A stretch of DNA of 64,000 nt from Eumeta japonica (taxonomy: Eukaryota; Arthropoda; Insecta; Lepidoptera; Psychidae): positions 1-64,000 of the forward strand of contig BGZK01001385.1 of assembly GCA_005406025.1 (NCBI GenBank), written 5' to 3'. The position numbers and the translations under genes are program-made. Position 1 is the first letter of the stretch, and the number at the start of each line of letters is the position of its first letter. Under the pieces are notes generated by a model. It did not search any database, was not told the DNA's origin, and was given only the letters and a program-made list of their open reading frames with translations. Shown here piece by piece: positions 59,032 to 64,000 of the stretch.

Positions 59032-59104
59032 TTATAATCTTTAAAATAAATCCTTATTCCTTAAGATGGTCTTAAGGAATAAGAATTTATTTTAAAGATT
59101 ATAA
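59032..59104. repeat. Long inverted repeat, 35-bp arms with one mismatch, 3-nt spacer
   Basis: Arms 59032-59066 and 59070-59104 pair at 34 of 35 positions across TGG, inside the gustatory receptor relic. Confidence 0.92.
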
Positions 59105-59805
59105 GGAATAAGGTAAGTTATATACGCATATAATATGTTTATCATTACTTATCCTTATCGACTGTCTCTCTTCTATCTACTTGAACGCAATGTAATAAAA
59201 ATTACCCTTAGATTATGCTTAATTTTGTGTTTGAAGTGAAAATTCTTTAGGGGTATTTTTCGATATTCGCTGGGCAGTGCCTCAAAACTTTGACCGTAGG
59301 GGATAAAAGTAACGCATGATAATTATAGTCAGTTTTTTATTAAGAATTGTACAAACGGCTTCGCCCGGTTGGAGATAGAATGAACTTCATTTCTCATACC
59401 AAGCGATTTTTAATCCAAATCCCAATGCCGATCTAATCTGTTAAATACTAAAATGATTTATTGATTTTAGTTTAGTTGCAATATCGGACACAACACCAAA
59501 TAAAGAAGGTTTTATTTAATAATACACAAAAGTTGTGGGTTTATAATTTAATTCACACCAAAATATTTGCGTTAAACTGGCTTTAAATTAAAAAGTAAAA
59601 TAGCCCACTTTATATACACCTACTAGTGGGAAGCACTCACAAAGATTAGAAGCACATAATATATACATCATTCATTTATTTTCCAATAATTTCTGTTTAA
59701 CTCTCTAAGGTTTTTAATGATAATACAGGAGATAATTATTCACCTCTGACAAAATATTGTTAATAAGAATTCTCATTGACAACAATAAGATGCAATTATC
59801 TACAG

Positions 59806-59961
59806 GTGAATATCGAAAAACAGCCAGAAACACTACGTCTATGCGACGTCTCCAAGAGGTGCGCGTGCGGCTTGTTCACGGTGGACGCCGCCCTGCCGCT
59901 GCGACTACTGGGCCTCGTGGCCACGTACTGTATCGTGCTGCTGCAGTTTGCGTTTTTGTAA
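59806..59961 (+). CDS. Gustatory receptor C-terminal exon
   Basis: Phase 0 exon after TTATCTACAG: VNIEKQPETLRLCDVSKRCA, CGLFTVDAALPLRLLGLVA, TYCIVLLQFAFL, stop. It is GC-rich and intact, unlike the upstream part of the gene. Confidence 0.75.
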   Translation: MNIEKQPETLRLCDVSKRCACGLFTVDAALPLRLLGLVATYCIVLLQFAFL

Positions 59962-61494
59962 TGCGTACATTGAAAGTATCAAAGTACAGTATCAACAAGA
60001 CGACCACTGTTGTTCGACTAATATAATAACATTTCGGTTGCTTCGGGTACATTTTTTATTCCACTTAGTTACACTAGAACAAAATAAAATTTATGGATCA
60101 TGGATATGGACCAATTTGTTTTTTATGTTCTTAGATATTAGGGACGACTTGTATTTTTATTCAATATCAGTAAATTAAATTGTAATAAATTCATGAGTAA
60201 GCAATAACAACACACTTGTTTTACTGACAGGAAGTTTGCCATGACCATAAAAGTGAGAGAGAAAGAAATCTGCAACAGTAGAATACCCATATTATCATTA
60301 CAGTGTCAATTTAGTCTCTTAGTGTAGACCATAACTGCCTATGGACAGTGTTTAGATCTTTACCCTATTTTATTGTTTTAGTATTAAATAAACGCATCTA
60401 TTTTAAAACATACGCCATCTACATACGTATGTTTTGAAATTAATGACACATGAGCAGTACACACAAACTGAAATTCGTTTTCCACATTAATTCCATACTG
60501 TTTTCATCCTAAAGTTGAGGGTGCGACTCTGGTCAAGATCTAATTTATCAAATAGTCTTTGTCTGTGGAAAGATTATAACTTGACATGTCAACAATGACA
60601 TTTGATAAAAAATTATAATTTAAAACATGGTAAAATAAACTGAATAAAAATTATGCGAAAAGGGCTTCATCTTCGGAACTTTTTTAGAAATCCATAGTCT
60701 TTGAAAGCAAAAACGTTTAAAGTTTAAGCATCAAATGCCACAATCTAGTGAATTTTAGTCAGCGCTTGGTATATTTTTGCCGTATACCAAACTCCGCTGA
60801 GCGAGAAATTGTTTATAAAGCTAAGAAAATAGCCACAATATAAGAATATGGCCAGTGACTAAGTGGCTTCCTTAATGAGAGTATTAATGTATGTGTGTTT
60901 GTTGGAACTTGTATAGAAGTTAACATTCGCTTAGATCACAATTACGCTGCTAACAAAGGAAACAAACCAACACATGCTTTTTATCGAACATTCTTATTTC
61001 CTCATTCAGATCCTTGGTGGAATGTTATTGCTATTTCTAAAATTTCTTTTCGTCGTGCAATATACACGATTTTTTGGGATTCTTGGTTTTACCGAATAGT
61101 GTGTTTGATGCTTAGAATGAAGTTGGCGTTAAATAATACCTGGACTCGACATTTGCATATTTACCCACGTCGCCCACGTGTATTAACATGTAGTTGAAAG
61201 AAAATCTACTTAAAATCACTTGGTATCAAAGTACTTTCAACTTACAAATTACTTTGTTCTGTTAACCACCTATCCAATCTTTTATGGTACAAAATTAGTC
61301 AGTCTAAATATCTGCTTACTGTCGCTTTTGAGGATAAAGCTTTGGTCGTTTCTTAAGATGATCTGGTAATTAATTTAAATGATATACGAATAATAATTTT
61401 AAGTAAAAATAATATCTCCTTATTAGCAAGCGTTAGAGGCTCAGTAGCTAAAAGCATCGTCACGGAACTAGAAGGTGTCGTCTTTGCTCCTCGC

Positions 61495-61529
61495 GCATGA
61501 AGCGAATAATAAAATTATTCGCTTCATGC
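61495..61529. repeat. Perfect inverted repeat, 16-bp arms, 3-nt spacer
   Basis: GCATGAAGCGAATAAT (61495-61510) and ATTATTCGCTTCATGC (61514-61529), ending where the dispersed repeat begins. Confidence 0.9.
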
Positions 61530-61640
61530 CTCAGAGAGCACGTAAAGCTGTTGATTCCGGGCGTTGTTATCGAATTGGTGATAACAGTCATTAGCAGTCT
61601 CCAATGATCGTTGGGCCACCATGGAGTGTTTCAGGTGAAA
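61529..61640. repeat. Dispersed repeat also present at 44600-44720
   Basis: Shares GAGAGCACGTAAAGC, the GGGCGTTGTTATCGAATTGG block and TGATAACAGTCATTAGCAGT with the 44.6 kb copy. Confidence 0.5.
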
Positions 61641-62994
61641 GGCACACAACATGATATTAAAAAAAGAATGTGGAATGGTATGCCACAACAATGAGGTGAA
61701 CACCTGACACAACAATGACGAACCAATAATCATTTATCAATAAAACGTTGACAGTAAAATGTAAACAAATAATTTGATAGATATCAAATTATTTATATCT
61801 ATCTATATCACATCATATAGATCTAGATAGATCATATAATCTATCTAAGCCATAAATCCATCAAGATAACAATATAATACATGACCAGATAAATATACGT
61901 GGTCACGAAACTAACATTAGCTTTCTGGGGTTGTTCGAATCCTCAGTCTCAAAAAGTTTGCAGGAAAAGACTCCGTTTTCTTTTTTTTTTTCACGATGAA
62001 CTCCCTTTGGTCGTGACACTTATAAAGATAAAATATCACTGTTGCAGTTAGAAGGTTACTTAGAAGTGATATAGTTTTTACTGTCCCTAGTCAATCGAAC
62101 TTTGTTGCTTTAACATTATTTGAAAGTATATGCATAATACGGAAAATTTAGCAGTTACCTGCTCTTACGTCAATAACGTTACGTAGCACCTTTGTTTAAT
62201 TTACGTCCTTCAGTGCCATCTTTCGGTGAGAACGTTACGTTACTTGTAACTCAGCACTACATCCGATAGCAAAGAAAAATGCAATTGCCTCAAAATGCTA
62301 CAAGATAGAGCGATAAACAAATGTTTAGATATTTTTATATTTTTTTTTAACAGAAGACTAGCATTTCATTTATTCTTTAAAGCGTATGTATGGTAAGACA
62401 CCTACGTAGATAATTTTGAAAAGTAAAACTTGTTAACATACAAATTTACATCGAAACTGTTGTAGTCGTTTCCGATTTATTAATGTATATTTTTACTAAG
62501 TAATGCATCAATTATTCACTAAAATAACTGAATGAATGGAATAAATAATTTTTATACACTAAAAACAGGAAGTCCAAAATGCATATAATTTTTCAATAGT
62601 GTATATTAAACACATTTTGAGTATTGAAAGGGTTGAAAGAGTAGTTCAAAATGGGTGGTGCAATATGAGCCGAAGCGTCGAGTTTTTACTTTTCAAACTT
62701 ATCCGATACACTGTCGGGTATCCTACATGTAAAAAAACCAGACATAACATATTAAAGAGAAGAAATAAAACAGTCAAATATTATACTTTAATACAATCAT
62801 AGTTTAAATTCAGGCTCTTTCGGGGTAGAAAGAGAGAACAACTCCCACAATCCTTTTCATTTTTGTAACAAATTCGCATATTACAGAAGATGAAATTTCA
62901 GGTTGTAATCAAATAAATGTATAATTAAAAATTGCAAAGAAAAAAAAAAGAAATTGTTTTGTTCTTTATTGGAGCGGTTTTTACCAATAAATAT

Positions 62995-63000
62995 TTTATT
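62995..63000 (-). terminator. Candidate polyadenylation signal, transporter copy 3
   Basis: AATAAA on the minus strand about 40 bp after the stop; another at 62965-62970. Confidence 0.35.
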
Positions 63001-63039
63001 TTTTCATTTTTACTAGAATTCAATGTGACTAGAATCAAC

Positions 63040-63282
63040 TTAAACCACGACGTTTAATTTACTTTTCTTCGTGAAGAGCGTCTGTATGACATCAACCGGT
63101 AGGCCTTTCGTTTCCGGTTGAAAAAAGTAGCAGAATATTGCAGTGCACATACATATAACGCTGAAAATGTAAAAAACTGGTCCTAGACCCATCGCATCGA
63201 CCAAAGGGTTGAACACCAGAAGTACGAAGAAACTACACAGCCAAGCCCATTCCATTACGAGCATGGAACAGAAACTTTTCAC
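63040..63282 (-). CDS. MFS sugar transporter, copy 3, last exon (gene continues beyond the right edge)
   Basis: 243 bp encoding VKSFCSMLVMEWAWLCSFFV, MGLGPVFYIFSVICMC, FQPETKGLPVDVIQTLFTKK and the end KLNVVV. The acceptor is TTCACAG-like at 63283. Over the first 73 residues it matches copy 2 at 60 and copy 1 at 57; copies 1 and 2 match each other at 50. It is the third member of the tandem array, with the same phase at the exon start. Confidence 0.92.
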   Translation of the reverse strand: MKSFCSMLVMEWAWLCSFFVLLVFNPLVDAMGLGPVFYIFSVICMCTAIFCYFFQPETKGLPVDVIQTLFTKKSKLNVVV

Positions 63283-63321
63283 CTGTGAACAAAAGTACAA
63301 AGTTAATGCAGACTGAATCTT

Positions 63322-63812
63322 TCATCATTGTTTCTACATCTATCTTTCCGAGACACTCCACTTCCGAGAGATCTCCACTGTATTTATTCTACTTTTATTT
63401 GTCTTCTGCTATACCCAGCTTTCACTATCATACGTAAGCGTAGGGATCAAGACCTCATTATGAGTAGCCAAGCGCGCTTGTTGGAAGACGCTTTCATTAT
63501 TCATAATAGCGAGCAAGGCCCATTCACTTTCAAATCATACAGACAGCTATCCATGAAAAGGTCGAATAGCCACGGTGTGAAGCTACACGTCCCTGTCTGA
63601 CACCCCTGCGGATATCAAACCAGTCAGTGTATGCCCCTTTTATTCTGACACAAGCACCGGAACATCTGTATAGGCATTTCAGTGCCTGTATTAATCCACT
63701 ATTCACACCATGCATGGATAAAGTTTTCCATAGATCATTTCTTTTTACTCTATCATAAGCCTTTTCCAGATCTACGAAAATACAGAAAACCTTATGGCCG
63801 CTAGCCAAAGAT
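63322..63812 (-). mobile_element. RTE-like reverse transcriptase fragment with an internal deletion
   Basis: Minus strand: FCIFVDLEKAYDRVKRNDLW, LIQALKCLYRCSGACVRIKG and DIRRGVRQG are RT domain motifs (the DLEKAYD Asp is catalytic). The left part matches 45550-45770. A segment of about 160 bp present at 45773-45932 is missing here at about 63530. It lies in the intron just upstream of transporter copy 3's last exon. Confidence 0.8.
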
Positions 63813-64000
63813 TTTTAAAATAATGCGACATTATAATATAATGACTTATTAAAAGACAACTCGCATCTTCGTTATTGAATTTCACTTTATATACTTATAT
63901 GCTATGTGTGCAACAGATCCTTGTTGGTATGGTGGACCGCTTGTATGCGATTTCCGTCTTTCTTTACACTGTTTTCCCTGTCACACCTTAAACTCTCTTT
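63813..64000. other. Right edge, intron of transporter copy 3
   Basis: No motif recognised; presumably the intron preceding the last exon of copy 3. Confidence 0.3.

Larger units (their letters stand above)
57868..59961 (+). pseudogene. Insect gustatory receptor-like gene, disrupted
   Basis: Gustatory receptors are seven-helix ligand-gated cation channels of taste neurons. The first part (57868-58152) begins MSQNSNEFFLNNALAEDFHQ and contains hydrophobic segments such as ALNVYVLCFIIYAYF. The same frame continues past a TAA at 58150-58152 with MQTIDRKLKSFGV and NWCFTSFILLPFGSG to a TGA near 58324. A second frame (58323-58586) carries YKDFFSLLKVILLAF and FLQYSVNHF. A last exon (59806-59961, after CTACAG) encodes FTVDAALPLRLLGLVATYCI and VLLQFAFL before the stop; TYxxxLLQF is the family's C-terminal signature. 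The stop and frame change suggest a pseudogene. A missing middle exon or sequence error are alternatives. Confidence 0.65.
59962..62994. other. Intergenic region between the receptor relic and transporter copy 3
   Basis: AT-rich. An open frame at 60895-61197 (100 codons, containing FRRAIYTIFWDSWFYRIVCL) has no recognised family. A dispersed repeat at 61529-61640 and an inverted repeat at 61495-61529 are present. Confidence 0.35.

Noticed and set aside
60895..61197. 100-codon open frame as a gene
   Set aside because: No domain, no splice partners and no family resemblance; could be chance or transposon debris.
1..64000. CRISPR arrays, operons or prokaryotic signals
   Set aside because: Gene structure is eukaryotic with introns; no regularly spaced repeat arrays of CRISPR type are present.

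Overview
The window reads as AT-rich insect nuclear DNA, most likely from a moth or butterfly (Lepidoptera). This rests on multi-exon genes with short exons, long introns full of decayed transposons, a gustatory-receptor relic, a lepidopteran-style piggyBac, mariner and Jockey/RTE-type retroposon fragments, and tRNA-derived SINE heads. The species cannot be named from the sequence alone.

Region 1 (about 2.7-17.4 kb, + strand) is a long-chain fatty acid transport protein / very-long-chain acyl-CoA synthetase gene (FATP, SLC27A family). Ten exons join with consistent phase from 7159 to 16935. A candidate 5' coding exon at 2672-2991 gives an intact model of 696 codons. One intron is GC-AG. The introns hold a mariner relic, a truncated U2 snRNA-like sequence, a dead Jockey/CR1-type LINE, a SINE head and a ~50-bp minisatellite that ends beside an exon.

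Region 2 (19.5-63.3 kb, - strand) is a tandem family of MFS sugar-porter genes (SLC2 / trehalose-transporter-like). Copy 1 is 19517-31717, copy 2 is 40444-50729, and the last exon of copy 3 is 63040-63282, with its other exons beyond the right edge. Copies 1 and 2 each show seven exons with almost identical lengths and phases (230, 321, 106, 81/78, 218, 183, 252/273 bp). Their first coding exon was not found. All copies in view lack the usual QLS-type motif in TM7, so they belong to a divergent subfamily whose substrate cannot be assumed.

Between the transporters lie a second mariner (about 34.1-35.3 kb), an end-to-end piggyBac with TTAA duplications (37771-40201) carrying a broken transposase, RTE-like reverse transcriptase fragments (45.4-46.2 and 63.3-63.8 kb), and a broken gustatory receptor gene on the + strand (57868-59961).

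The most unusual feature is a recurrent class of perfect or nearly perfect short inverted repeats (arms 12-35 bp, spacer 0-12 nt) at ten or more unrelated positions. One sits inside the piggyBac transposase, where the reading frame indicates it arose by an inverted templated insertion. The second is the U2-like sequence in the FATP intron, whose stems I and IIb still pair despite sequence drift.
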